A stretch of 64,000 bases of DNA from Paenibacillus marchantiae (GTDB lineage Bacteria > Bacillota > Bacilli > Paenibacillales > Paenibacillaceae): assembly GCF_028771845.1 (NCBI RefSeq), contig NZ_CP118270.1, positions 5,270,001-5,334,000 on the forward strand. The letters are read 5' to 3'. Numbering within the stretch: the first letter of the stretch is position 1; every line of letters starts with the position of its first letter. Below the pieces are notes generated by a model that saw nothing but the letters and a program-made list of their open reading frames with translations, made no database searches and had not been told where the DNA came from. This document shows, one piece after another, positions 52,233 through 61,530 of this stretch. Position numbers and translations under genes: made by a program.

Positions 52233-53966
52233 TTACACTCCAACTTCTCCGATCATTTGCCGCTCAATCTTCTTCATCTCATAAAAATAACCTTCTTGCT
52301 CCATTAACTCCGTATAGGAGCCCGCTTCCACTACCCTTCCCTGTTCCATCACCACAATCCGATCCATCTCTTCAAGGCCAGTAAGCCGATGACAGATTAG
52401 TAGAAGCGTATCCTCGGCTGCTTGTGCATAGAGATGTTTCATCACACGTTCTTCTGTAACGTAATCCATTGAGGAAGTAGGTTCATCGAGAAGCCATAAC
52501 CGTCCCTTGCGAAGCATGGCCCGTGCCAGAGCCAGCCTCTGCTTCTCACCGTCCGACAGGTTTTCCCCTTTTTCATAGACTACATCAGTCAATGATGTAT
52601 TGGGCAGTTGCACTTTTGCTAGCACATCCAATAGTTGCTCGTCCGAATGTTCATCATCATTCAACAGCAGGTTATCCCGGATCGTTCCCCGGAAGAAATG
52701 ACTTTGCTGCAAGACAACATTGGCCGTTTGCCAAATGCTCGCCTCATCCAGTTCCTTCACCGAAATGTCATTTAAACGGATCTCCCCTGTTGTAGGCGTT
52801 CGCAGTTTAAGCAGTAGTTCAATAATCGTTGATTTGCCTGATCCGCTCGGTCCGACAATCGCCGTTTTGGAGCCGGGTAAAATATGCAGCGAAATGTCCT
52901 TTAACGCCGGTCTCCACTCCCCTTCATATTGAAACGTAACATTGGAGAGATCAAGCGAAACAGCCTGATTGCCAGATAACGCGCCTTTTGGCTGCGTAGA
53001 CACAGACTGCCTATCAGAGGTCTGTATGGTTTCCGTCAGTCGCTTGGCTGCGTGTTCGCTATCCTGCTTATACAAAGGTAATGTCGCCATTGCCGCAGCC
53101 TCTTCGAAAACGGTTAGTGAGGCCATAACCAGCATTGCAAGAAACACGCCAGCAAGCGCTCCATCCATAATCAGATAAGCACCAAGTGTCAGCACGACCC
53201 AGGAAATAAGGAACGTAACCAAAGCATGCATGGATTGCCCACGCAGTAGGTGTCCGGCAGCCCGTTGCTGCTGGACCGTCAACGCAGCAGAAGCCTGCTG
53301 CAGCTGTTGCTCCCGTTGAGCCAGTTGTCCGTACACTTTCAAATCCCGGAACCCATACAATACTTCGGTGACTTCTGTGGAAAGCAGCGCCCGTTGCTCG
53401 CGAACGTGTCCATGTATTTTTCGCTGCCCAAGCAAGACTATTCCCGGTACAACCAATGTCGTTGTGAGCATGCCTACTACAAACAAAACCGCAATCCAGA
53501 ATGAAAAAGCAGAAGTAAACAACACTGTCGCCAAAAAGACCATAACAACAATAATCGGTGGATAAGCGACGCGCAAAAAATAATGTTGCAGGCTCTCCAC
53601 ATCCCCAACAATGCGGGCTAGCAGGTCCCCGCTTCGCTTTTTGTTCAATATACCCGGCGTCAAAGGAATGAGTCGGGCAAAAAAGGATGTACGCAAACGG
53701 CTAAGCATGGAGAATGTCGCCCGGTGGGAATACAAACGCTCGCCGTAACGACTCGCCGCCCGAAGCAGTCCAAGCAGCTTGACCAGCGAGGTGAGTACAA
53801 TTAAGGTGTACAGCGGGGGCGCAAAGACTGTTTGCGAAATCAGATATCCGCTCGCCGAGAAGAGGGCCACTCCTGCTATCCCCGCAATAAACCCACCTAG
53901 AATAGAAAGGATAATATCCTTGCGCTCCTGAATCATGGCTTTGGACAAAATCGCTAGCTCATTCAT
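52233..53966 (-). CDS. cydC: Thiol reductant ABC exporter subunit CydC
   Basis: CydC is half of the CydDC exporter needed to assemble cytochrome bd; it moves cysteine or glutathione (or haem, in recent models). The 577-residue protein has six transmembrane helices (about 1-310) and an ATPase domain with Walker A VGPSGSGKST, signature LSDGEKQRLALARA (Gly to Asp, atypical) and Walker B LWLLDEP. Its ATG overlaps the cydD stop in ATGA. It is the last gene of cydABDC. Confidence 0.93.
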   Translation of the reverse strand: MNELAILSKAMIQERKDIILSILGGFIAGIAGVALFSASGYLISQTVFAPPLYTLIVLTSLVKLLGLLRAASRYGERLYSHRATFSMLSRLRTSFFARLIPLTPGILNKKRSGDLLARIVGDVESLQHYFLRVAYPPIIVVMVFLATVLFTSAFSFWIAVLFVVGMLTTTLVVPGIVLLGQRKIHGHVREQRALLSTEVTEVLYGFRDLKVYGQLAQREQQLQQASAALTVQQQRAAGHLLRGQSMHALVTFLISWVVLTLGAYLIMDGALAGVFLAMLVMASLTVFEEAAAMATLPLYKQDSEHAAKRLTETIQTSDRQSVSTQPKGALSGNQAVSLDLSNVTFQYEGEWRPALKDISLHILPGSKTAIVGPSGSGKSTIIELLLKLRTPTTGEIRLNDISVKELDEASIWQTANVVLQQSHFFRGTIRDNLLLNDDEHSDEQLLDVLAKVQLPNTSLTDVVYEKGENLSDGEKQRLALARAMLRKGRLWLLDEPTSSMDYVTEERVMKHLYAQAAEDTLLLICHRLTGLEEMDRIVVMEQGRVVEAGSYTELMEQEGYFYEMKKIERQMIGEVGV

Positions 53967-55801
53967 GCCAAGCCCCCCTTTCGTTGAACATCAATCATCT
54001 CGGCATACTGGGGTAGACGCGCCATAAGCTCTTCATGGCGTCCCGTATCCACTAACACACCATCGTCCATAAACAATATGCGATCGACATGTTGAATCGT
54101 ATATAATCGGTGAGCCACTGTAATCATCGTCGCGGTATCTGCCAATGTGGCAATGGAACGTTGCAGTATCTGCTCCGTGCGCAAATCCAGTCCCACCGTA
54201 GGTTCATCAAACAATATGATGGAAGGCCGCTTCAAAAAAGCTCTTGCCAAAGCAAGTCGTTGCTTTTCCCCACCAGACAGTCCTCGACCTCCTTCACCAA
54301 CCAAGGTATCGAAGCCATGCTCCAATTGGGCAGCAACTTCAGCAAGCCCGGCATCCTCAGCCGCCTGCTCAATTTCAGTCCTGGACACGTTCCGGCCCGC
54401 ACCAATCGCAATGTTCTCAGCAAATGTACCTGCAAAAATATACGGATGCTGTGTAATGTAGCTCACATGTTCGAACCATGCAGCCTCATCATATTCGGAT
54501 AGGGGTTGTCCATCTACCAGAACCTCTCCTGATTCTGGCTTCAGCAAACCCGCAATGAGATGGAGCAACGTCGTTTTTCCTGAGCCGCTTTTGCCGACAA
54601 TGGCAATGTGTTCTCCTGGATCAAGCTGTGCTCGACCAGTCTCAAGGTCGAATGATTCGGGCGCATAACGAAATCGGAGATGGTTCAATATAATGGACGG
54701 CGGCATGGAACCGTCATTGGAACGGTGCATTTGTAATGTCCCTATCCCGTTTTCCCTTTCCACCCGATCCATGTTAACGACCTCGTCAATTCCATCCGAT
54801 GTACCTATTCCTTCTTTGCTATCTGCCGATTTGTTCTCCCCAGCTGTTTCCTCAAGCATCTGCTCTACCTTACGAACCGCTCCCATACTTGTTCGCCCGC
54901 TGTGAAAAGCTGTTCCCGTATTTTTCAACAGACTGTAGAACTCGGGAACGAGCAGCAGCACGAGAAACGCAGTGTGGAACGACATCGATTTGAATACAAG
55001 CAGCTGGATTGCTAGTTCAAGAGCGACGATACCGATGCTTAGCATTACAATCGATTCCAGCATGAACGTATTGGTAAACGCAATCCGCAAAATGCCCATC
55101 GTGGCATCGCGGTACCCCAGGCTGGTGCGTTCAATCTCCTGCTGCTGACGGTGAGCCCGTCCAAATATTTTCAACGAAACCAGCCCTTGAAGAGAGTCCA
55201 GGAACGTACCGGAAAACTCGGCCAGCTGCGCATATTTCTCCTCTGATTTGTTCTTCGTCTTCAGTCCCACCAAAATCATGAACAAGGGGATAAACGGGGC
55301 CGTAAACAGCATAATAAAGCCTGAATTGGCATGCTGCATAAACGTTACCACCAAAATCAGAATTGGAATGATGGCAGCCTCCATCATGCGTGGCATATAC
55401 AGACTGAAATAACTGTCAGCCTCATCCACAGCATCCAGAGCAACACTGACCTTTCCGCCTGTTTGTCCACGAAGGGTTGATGGCATCGACGCATGGGTCA
55501 AATTTTTCAGCACGGCTGCCCGCATATTCGTCTTGGCACTGGAAGCCATATGCAAACCAACTTTTCCGTTCCCATAAGACAACCCTGTACGTACGACCAT
55601 GACAGCCATGAGTATCCCGAGCAGCATGACGACCGACGAAAGGGAAGCCTTCTCCACGAAAATCCGTTGTACTGCTTCAGCAAGCAGCGCAGCCTGACTT
55701 ACAATCGCTGCACCCAGCGCAAGTGAAATCACTGCAAGGAGCACGAGTCGTTTTCGTTGCCCAGACATTTGTTGAGAGATCAGGCTTGTTTTCCTCTTCA
55801 T
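53963..55801 (-). CDS. cydD: Thiol reductant ABC exporter subunit CydD
   Basis: CydD is the partner of CydC, 612 residues with six transmembrane helices and an ATPase domain (Walker A IVGKSGSGKTT, signature LSGGEKQRLALARA, Walker B IILFDEP). A linker of about 45 low-complexity residues (near 315-365, acidic and Ser/Gly-rich) between the two domains is longer than usual. The gene starts 64 nt after cydB. Confidence 0.93.
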   Translation of the reverse strand: MKRKTSLISQQMSGQRKRLVLLAVISLALGAAIVSQAALLAEAVQRIFVEKASLSSVVMLLGILMAVMVVRTGLSYGNGKVGLHMASSAKTNMRAAVLKNLTHASMPSTLRGQTGGKVSVALDAVDEADSYFSLYMPRMMEAAIIPILILVVTFMQHANSGFIMLFTAPFIPLFMILVGLKTKNKSEEKYAQLAEFSGTFLDSLQGLVSLKIFGRAHRQQQEIERTSLGYRDATMGILRIAFTNTFMLESIVMLSIGIVALELAIQLLVFKSMSFHTAFLVLLLVPEFYSLLKNTGTAFHSGRTSMGAVRKVEQMLEETAGENKSADSKEGIGTSDGIDEVVNMDRVERENGIGTLQMHRSNDGSMPPSIILNHLRFRYAPESFDLETGRAQLDPGEHIAIVGKSGSGKTTLLHLIAGLLKPESGEVLVDGQPLSEYDEAAWFEHVSYITQHPYIFAGTFAENIAIGAGRNVSRTEIEQAAEDAGLAEVAAQLEHGFDTLVGEGGRGLSGGEKQRLALARAFLKRPSIILFDEPTVGLDLRTEQILQRSIATLADTATMITVAHRLYTIQHVDRILFMDDGVLVDTGRHEELMARLPQYAEMIDVQRKGGLA

Positions 55802-55865
55802 GTAAGCTCTCCTCCTTTCTATGAACCTGTGAGATTACTCCCTTACATCGCATAATGAATTCAAT

Positions 55866-56879
55866 TTATTTTTTTCCCTTTACATAATCCGCATCAAACA
55901 GAAACAGTTTGAAAACCAGAATCAAGGAAGGAATCAACATACACATGCCACCGATAAACACAACCACCAGTGCGAAGCCCATCGCTGGTGAGGTTACACT
56001 GTTTTGAATTGTAATGAACGGATCAAGGATATAAGGATATTGACCAATTCCGTAAGCGAAAAAGGCACAGAAAAATTGCAGCATGATACATATAAACGCT
56101 AATCCGTAGCGGCGTCCGTTATAGATCAGCCACATCGCAATCATGAAGAATGCAACGGAAAGTGCAAGCAACCACCATAAATCCATCATATTTTGAAAAT
56201 GTCGCTCATTGTGCTGTCCCAAATAAATAAATGCAGTCAGTGCGATGATGATCGTCGGTGTGCTCCAGAACAGGGCATAGGTCCGTACCAGCTTCAATGC
56301 AGAGTGATCCTCTGCCCGCGATGCATAAAAGGCTAGAAATGAGCTGCTAATGAACAATACGGACACAATCGCCAGTCCAACAATGCTCCATGATAACGGA
56401 TTGGTAAACAGCGTCCAGTAATCCAGAGAAACCGTCGAACCTTGCTTCACGATAAAACCACCTTCAGACAGCGTTAGCGCCACTGATAGCGAAGCTGGAA
56501 TCAGCAATCCCGAAGCTCCATATAGAAACAGATACACGATGTTATTTTTGGAACCATAGTTCTCAAAGGCATAAAACGACCCACGAATGGCGAGCAAAAT
56601 GACCGCAATGCTTCCCGGTACGAGCAGCGCTGATCCGTAATAATAAGCCGTGTCGGGAAAGAATCCAACAATGCCAATGTAGAAAAAGACAAAAAATACA
56701 TTCGTAATCTCCCATACCGGTGATAAATAACGGGAGATCAGACGATTAATCAGGTGATCCTGTTTCGTCAAGCGTGCATAAAAGGCAAAGAAACCCGCCC
56801 CGAAATCAATGGAGGCAACAATTAAATAGCCATACAAGAACAGCCAGAGTACCGAAATGCCAATCAGTTCGTAACTCAT
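55866..56879 (-). CDS. cydB: Cytochrome bd ubiquinol/menaquinol oxidase subunit II
   Basis: CydB is the second membrane subunit of cytochrome bd, 337 residues with eight or nine helices. It starts MSYELIGISVLWLFLYGYLI, typical of the Bacillus type, and contains SPVWEITNVFFVFFYIGIVG. It overlaps cydA in ATGA. Together they reduce oxygen with menaquinol at low oxygen tension. Confidence 0.95.
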   Translation of the reverse strand: MSYELIGISVLWLFLYGYLIVASIDFGAGFFAFYARLTKQDHLINRLISRYLSPVWEITNVFFVFFYIGIVGFFPDTAYYYGSALLVPGSIAVILLAIRGSFYAFENYGSKNNIVYLFLYGASGLLIPASLSVALTLSEGGFIVKQGSTVSLDYWTLFTNPLSWSIVGLAIVSVLFISSSFLAFYASRAEDHSALKLVRTYALFWSTPTIIIALTAFIYLGQHNERHFQNMMDLWWLLALSVAFFMIAMWLIYNGRRYGLAFICIMLQFFCAFFAYGIGQYPYILDPFITIQNSVTSPAMGFALVVVFIGGMCMLIPSLILVFKLFLFDADYVKGKK

Positions 56880-58240
56880 GTACGCTCACCCTTTTCTGTA
56901 GACGGATTGCGCTTCTCCTTCATCCATTTCTCCATCTCGACTTCTGCCGGATTATTGTTGAACAAACGTCTTAGTACGAGAACACACATGACTCCCAGAA
57001 CGATGTAGAGAAGCAGGAAGAAGAAAAAGATCATTCTGATGCTGGGTGATGAAGTGGCTGCTTCCTCCACACGCATATATCCTCGGATAATCCACGGCTG
57101 TCGTCCCAGTTCAGCATAGAACCAGCCCAGCTCAACTCCGAGAAAAGCCATCGGTGCGCCTAGCGCTATGATCCCAAGCAGCCACTTATTCAGCTCATTG
57201 CGCTTTTTCCAGAATACAAACAGGAAATACAGAACTGAAATAGCCAGCAGCGTAAATCCGATTCCGGCCATTAAATCAAACAGGTAGTGAACGAGCAGCG
57301 GCGGCCATTCGTCCTTCGGAAACTCCTCCAGTCCGGTTACCTCTGCATTAAAGTCACTAAAGGCCAGGAAGCTGAGCAGTTTCGGCAGGTGAAGAGCTCC
57401 TATAATTTCATGCTCTGCATTCAGCCATCCCAATAAAATCAAATCCGCGCCACTTTCTGTCTCAAAATGCCATTCTGCCGCTGCAAGTTTCTCCGGCTGA
57501 TGCTCGGCCAAAAACTTGGCGGACACATCTCCCGCTAACGTGTTCAGTAAGCCGAACAGCAGAACCACCGCCATCATGAGATTCAAGGCTTTTTTGTGGT
57601 ATGCAGATGCCCCTTTTCTCAGCAGCGAGAAGGCTGCAATTCCGGCTAACAGGGCAGCTCCTGTCAAATATGCTGAGCTTAATACATGAAACACCTTGGA
57701 GAACGTCGCCGTATTCAGCATCGCCTCCACTGGGTTAACCGCTGTGAATTGGCCTGCTTCCATGACAAAGCCTCCAGGCTGGTTCATGAAGCCGTTCACC
57801 GTCGTAATAAACACAGCCGACATACCTGCACCGGTGACGATTGGAATCGTCAGCAGCCAGTGAATGTACGGATTTTTGAATCGATCCCAGGTATACAAAT
57901 AAATGCCCAGGAAAATGGCTTCAAAAAAGAACGCAAACACTTCCATGAATAGTGGGAGTGCAATGACATTGCCTGCCAGTTTCATAAAATTCGGCCACAC
58001 CAGGGCCAGTTGCAGTGAAATCGCTGTACCGGTCACCACACCAACCGCCACAGAAATGACAAACCCTCTTGACCACCTCTTCGCCATCAGTGTGTAATGG
58101 GGGTCCTTCTTGCGAATCCCCATGAATTCTGCAATTGCGATCATTAGAGGTATACCGACGCCAAGTGTCGCAAAAATAGCGTGGAAGCCCAGCGTCATAC
58201 CTGTCACCAGCTTGCTCCACATCACCGTATCGATTGCCAT
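56876..58240 (-). CDS. cydA: Cytochrome bd oxidase subunit I
   Basis: CydA carries the haems of cytochrome bd. The 454-residue protein has a His ligand near residue 20 (TLGFHAIFATLGVG), the conserved motif LGRQPWIIRGYMRVEEA and a short Q-loop, as in Bacillus. AAAGGAGG lies 9 nt before the ATG. It is the first gene of the operon. The promoter lies about 320 nt upstream (58564-58591), so the mRNA has a long leader. Confidence 0.95.
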   Translation of the reverse strand: MAIDTVMWSKLVTGMTLGFHAIFATLGVGIPLMIAIAEFMGIRKKDPHYTLMAKRWSRGFVISVAVGVVTGTAISLQLALVWPNFMKLAGNVIALPLFMEVFAFFFEAIFLGIYLYTWDRFKNPYIHWLLTIPIVTGAGMSAVFITTVNGFMNQPGGFVMEAGQFTAVNPVEAMLNTATFSKVFHVLSSAYLTGAALLAGIAAFSLLRKGASAYHKKALNLMMAVVLLFGLLNTLAGDVSAKFLAEHQPEKLAAAEWHFETESGADLILLGWLNAEHEIIGALHLPKLLSFLAFSDFNAEVTGLEEFPKDEWPPLLVHYLFDLMAGIGFTLLAISVLYFLFVFWKKRNELNKWLLGIIALGAPMAFLGVELGWFYAELGRQPWIIRGYMRVEEAATSSPSIRMIFFFFLLLYIVLGVMCVLVLRRLFNNNPAEVEMEKWMKEKRNPSTEKGERT

Positions 58241-58408
58241 TGTTTACTGCCTCCTTTCAAACTCTGTTCGATTTTCGTACTGATTTGAATCTTTTAATTA
58301 TTAGGTCAGTCAGCCCTTGGACTGCGTTCTTTATCAGGTTGATAGAAGCCCCACTAGACTGGTTCAGAGTTTATCTACAAACCGTTCCTCCATCGTTGTA
58401 TGTACAAA

Positions 58409-58424
58409 GAGAATTTTTTCACAA
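58409..58424 (-). promoter_or_regulatory. Rex-like half-palindrome in the cyd leader
   Basis: TTGTGAAAAAATTCTC on the minus strand matches the left half of the Rex consensus (TTGTGAAATTTTCACAA-type) but loses the last bases of the right half. It lies in the long leader between promoter and cydA. Confidence 0.4.
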
Positions 58425-58563
58425 AGTAAGTGACGAAGGAGCTTTACCACACCATCATTGTGCATTGCTACACATAGTTATTGGACTGAGCATGGGTTGG
58501 CGAGCTGTGTTTTACCTGATACTGAAGGGCCAAAGTACTTAACAGGACCTAATAGTTAAAATT

Positions 58564-58591
58564 ATTATATCTTTGTGAATTAGCAATTCAA
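58564..58591 (-). promoter_or_regulatory. cydABDC promoter with Rex-like site
   Basis: On the minus strand TTGAAT (revcomp of 58586-58591) and a consensus TATAAT (revcomp of 58564-58569) are 16 bp apart. The palindrome-like TTGTGAATTAGCAATTCAA (58573-58591) covers the spacer and resembles a Rex site, which would tie expression to the NADH/NAD ratio. The gap 58241-58823 otherwise has no gene. Confidence 0.55.
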
Positions 58592-58764
58592 TCACTGACA
58601 CGTCTTCGTCCCTAAATGTTCAAGAAAGGATCAACTCTTTCTGACAACTCGGTGAAAAGCATAAAAAGCACCCAAAGGGGCTATTGATTCATTAGGCACA
58701 ACCGTGGTATTGCGATTTTCAATTCTACTATGCTTGCAAGATGTTCGGGAAAAATAAAACAAAA

Positions 58765-58791
58765 GAAGCCGCTCGTATAGTGAGCGACTTC
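58765..58791 (-). terminator. Terminator of the nos-like cluster
   Basis: The stem GAAGTCGCTC/GAGCGGCTTC (one wobble, loop ACTATAC) is followed by TTTTG on the minus strand, about 35 nt after the TlpA-like stop. Confidence 0.75.
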
Positions 58792-58823
58792 TCGACTTTT
58801 TTTGTTCATAAGTCTGCAAAGCT

Positions 58824-59405
58824 TCAATTCCGTTGCTGTACGGTCTCCTCCAGCCATTGCTGCAAAGGAATATCCTTAGTCAACTCACCGAGCAAAATGT
58901 GACTGAATATACCTTCCTGATCTATGATCATGGTCGCTGGCAACCCGGTGATACGATACAGACCGGAGACCTTTCCGGTCACATCAATGATAACAGGGAA
59001 ATCGAATTGCTGTTTCTCCATAAATTCACGAATGGTGCCCTTCGCTTCCCCCACGTTGACAAACAGAGCCTCTACATCGTTTTGATACGTCTGAGCAATC
59101 TGCTTAATCATTGGCATTTCCCTCACACAGGGCGTACACCATGAAGCCCAGAAGTTAATCATGACGACTTTGCCCCGATAATCGGAGAGCTTCACCTGTT
59201 CTCCGTCTGAATTAACCGCAGTGAATTCAGGAGCAGTTGCACCGGCTTCAATGGCACCGGTTATTTTGGGCTCAGATGATGAAGTCCCCTGATAAATTGC
59301 CCACGCAGCGACCAGCACAGCAGCCATTCCAATCAGGATGGTAAACAAACGTATCATTTTCAAACTCATTTTCGCACTATTTTTTTTCAATAAGTTCACC
59401 TTCAT
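58824..59405 (-). CDS. TlpA/ResA-like membrane thioredoxin
   Basis: This membrane-anchored thioredoxin has 193 residues, one N-terminal helix (about 18-40) and the CxxC site in FWASWCTPCVREMP (near 90). It probably keeps cysteines of copper or haem proteins reduced outside the membrane. It begins 2 nt after the NosF-like gene and closes the nos-like cluster. Its own ribosome-binding site is weak, so it is probably translated by coupling. Confidence 0.88.
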   Translation of the reverse strand: MKVNLLKKNSAKMSLKMIRLFTILIGMAAVLVAAWAIYQGTSSSEPKITGAIEAGATAPEFTAVNSDGEQVKLSDYRGKVVMINFWASWCTPCVREMPMIKQIAQTYQNDVEALFVNVGEAKGTIREFMEKQQFDFPVIIDVTGKVSGLYRITGLPATMIIDQEGIFSHILLGELTKDIPLQQWLEETVQQRN

Positions 59406-59407
59406 TT

Positions 59408-60115
59408 TTAGCCAAGACTATGATGAAATGCAGCATGAAGCGACCCGAACTGTTGACGAAAGTCCTCAGTAGAGCCATCTCCCACATTACGTCCTTGGTT
59501 CATAAAAACAATGTGATCGGCAACATCATCTGCGATCTCAAGCTGGTGGGTGGAGAACACAACCATATGCCCTTCCTCCTTGATCTGTTTTATCAGATTT
59601 GCAAACTCCTGCATCCAGAAGGGGTCCAGTCCATTCGTCGGCTCATCCATGATCAGCAGCGGAGGCTTGGACAGCAGAGCCTGGGCAAATAACACACGCT
59701 GCCGCATACCTTTGGAAAAGGTCGTGACCCGTTTCTTTTTTTGATCGGCCAAGCCTACCATGGTTAGCACTTCCGTTACTCGCGCTTTAGGCACTTTCCT
59801 TAACGCCGCCCAGAACTGGAGCGCCTCCTCTGCCGTCAAACCCTGGTTGAAATGATAATCATCCGGCATATATCCGATCTGTTCCGAATATCGCTTTCGT
59901 TCTTTGGACCAGCGCATATTGTTTACAATGATTTCACCCGAGGTAGGTTGAAGAATACCTGCAAGCATACGCAGAACGGTGCTTTTTCCGGCCCCATTTC
60001 CGCCGCATAAGGCAAGCACATGACCGGAAGAAACGCGAAAGGATATATCTTCAACAATCTGTTGTTTTTTTATGGATTTACACAGTCCAACAATCTCTGT
60101 TTCCACATTATCCAT
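59408..60115 (-). CDS. nosF: ABC transporter ATP-binding protein, NosF-like
   Basis: This 235-residue ATPase has Walker A CGGNGAGKST, signature FSKGMRQRVLFAQAL and Walker B LLIMDEPTNGLD. It overlaps the permease gene by 8 nt. In nitrous-oxide reductase clusters, NosDFY deliver copper or a sulphur species for the enzyme's copper sites. The assignment rests on cluster order and sequence type. Confidence 0.85.
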   Translation of the reverse strand: MDNVETEIVGLCKSIKKQQIVEDISFRVSSGHVLALCGGNGAGKSTVLRMLAGILQPTSGEIIVNNMRWSKERKRYSEQIGYMPDDYHFNQGLTAEEALQFWAALRKVPKARVTEVLTMVGLADQKKKRVTTFSKGMRQRVLFAQALLSKPPLLIMDEPTNGLDPFWMQEFANLIKQIKEEGHMVVFSTHQLEIADDVADHIVFMNQGRNVGDGSTEDFRQQFGSLHAAFHHSLG

Positions 60116-60932
60116 GGGAACGTCCCCTTTCCCATATCCCGTATACTGCCACGATAGAACATGTAATCCACAGCAGACATATCCCCATAAAGATCCAGCT
60201 CCCGCTCGATGGATGTACCCAATCTACCCACTGATAATATTCAGGTCCCAGTATCGAGCCCCCGCCAAGTTTGATCACCACAAACAAACGTACCAACTCA
60301 GCCGGATTGATGAAGGTTAGAACGGTGAGTAAGGGTTTTACCCACTGATACGGCATGAGTCCCAGCACGGAAATTAGAAGCGTGGGCCACCCGATCAAAG
60401 CAAAAAACCAAACGGATACCGATATCGTTAACGCTTGCCAGCGATTTTTGGATAACGAACCGATGAACAGTGCAATAGTCAGAAATAGCAACACCAGTCC
60501 GCAGGAGAATACCAGAAACAAAAGATATGTCTTAACATCTAAAGGGCTACCCACCCATCCGCTAAGAAGTCCCATCAGGCCATATCCGAATGTAACTATC
60601 GTCATTAATACAACCGACAGCCCCAGATATTTGCCAACAATAAAAGACATCGTGCCGATGGGGTAAGTGGACAACAGCTGCCAGCTGCCCTCTTCCTTTT
60701 CAGAAGTCAACGAGAACGAGCCCAGAAAGAGGGTCATCAGCGGCAACAGATAAAGAATAAGATTTAACATGGAACCTGTAGTGCCAGAGTATCCTGCTAC
60801 AAAATTCTGAGAATTGATGATTAACAAATTCAGACTAAACACGCAGAAAAGAATCAAAAATGAATATGCCCAAGGGTTGCGAAATCCCATTTTCATTTCT
60901 CGTCGGACGACTTGTACCATATCTCCCATCAT
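60108..60932 (-). CDS. nosY: ABC transporter permease, NosY-like
   Basis: This 274-residue membrane protein has six transmembrane helices and resembles NosY/ABC-2 type permeases (FSLTSEKEEGSWQLLSTYPI, then VGKYLGLSVVLM). It lies between the NosL-like lipoprotein and the NosF-like ATPase. Confidence 0.83.
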   Translation of the reverse strand: MMGDMVQVVRREMKMGFRNPWAYSFLILFCVFSLNLLIINSQNFVAGYSGTTGSMLNLILYLLPLMTLFLGSFSLTSEKEEGSWQLLSTYPIGTMSFIVGKYLGLSVVLMTIVTFGYGLMGLLSGWVGSPLDVKTYLLFLVFSCGLVLLFLTIALFIGSLSKNRWQALTISVSVWFFALIGWPTLLISVLGLMPYQWVKPLLTVLTFINPAELVRLFVVIKLGGGSILGPEYYQWVDWVHPSSGSWIFMGICLLWITCSIVAVYGIWERGRSHG

Positions 60933-60954
60933 GCATCACCATCTTCATTGGTCA

Positions 60955-61530
60955 TTACTTGTGGCCTGATTCTTCCGTTGATTCGCTTTCTCCATGTGTT
61001 TCTTCATGCACGCCTTCACCCATTCCCTCCTCGGAATGCCCATGCTCCCCCATCATATCCATCGTCTCTGTGTTTTGTTTCCAGTCGTGGGAGGCGAGGT
61101 CTTCAGCGGTCATAATGGTTCCCACACCCTGCTCGGCAACAAAAGCTTCGGCAGATGGTTTATCCTTAAAATTGAGGATGCCGTAAGCCATCGGTGTACG
61201 CAGTGAAGCATCATATACATAAGTGGCTTTGCTGTACTCAATCCATTCCTTGTCATTATAATCACGAACAAAATCCATCCCGATGTTATCTGTTCCGTTC
61301 TCTTCTTTCCACTGATGCATACAACCAATGTCATCAAATTTATAATTTTTACCGTCTTTCGTGGTAAGCTGCGTGGCATAGGCATCATCTTTCACCTGCA
61401 TTTTGCAAATGGCACAGATATCCACGTCTTCATTGATAGGCAATGCCTCGTATTTTTTTCCGCAAGCTGTTAATAACAGCACCCCAAAGAGAAGTACCAT
61501 AACTGTTTTCCAATGTGTTTTCATTCTCAT
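60955..61530 (-). CDS. nosL: NosL-like copper-binding lipoprotein
   Basis: This 191-residue lipoprotein has a signal peptide ending in the lipobox LLTAC and the metal motif CAICKM that NosL uses to bind Cu(I). The start at 61530 overlaps the NosD stop (ATGA); GGGGG lies about 10 nt before it. A His/Glu-rich tail (HGHSEEGMGEGVHEETHG) follows and could bind metal. No nosZ is found near it. Confidence 0.86.
   Translation of the reverse strand: MRMKTHWKTVMVLLFGVLLLTACGKKYEALPINEDVDICAICKMQVKDDAYATQLTTKDGKNYKFDDIGCMHQWKEENGTDNIGMDFVRDYNDKEWIEYSKATYVYDASLRTPMAYGILNFKDKPSAEAFVAEQGVGTIMTAEDLASHDWKQNTETMDMMGEHGHSEEGMGEGVHEETHGESESTEESGHK

Noticed and set aside
58234..58542. 102-codon plus-strand frame in the cyd leader
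   Set aside because: It starts inside the cydA start region, has no ribosome-binding site and no recognised domain; it lies in the antisense of the leader.
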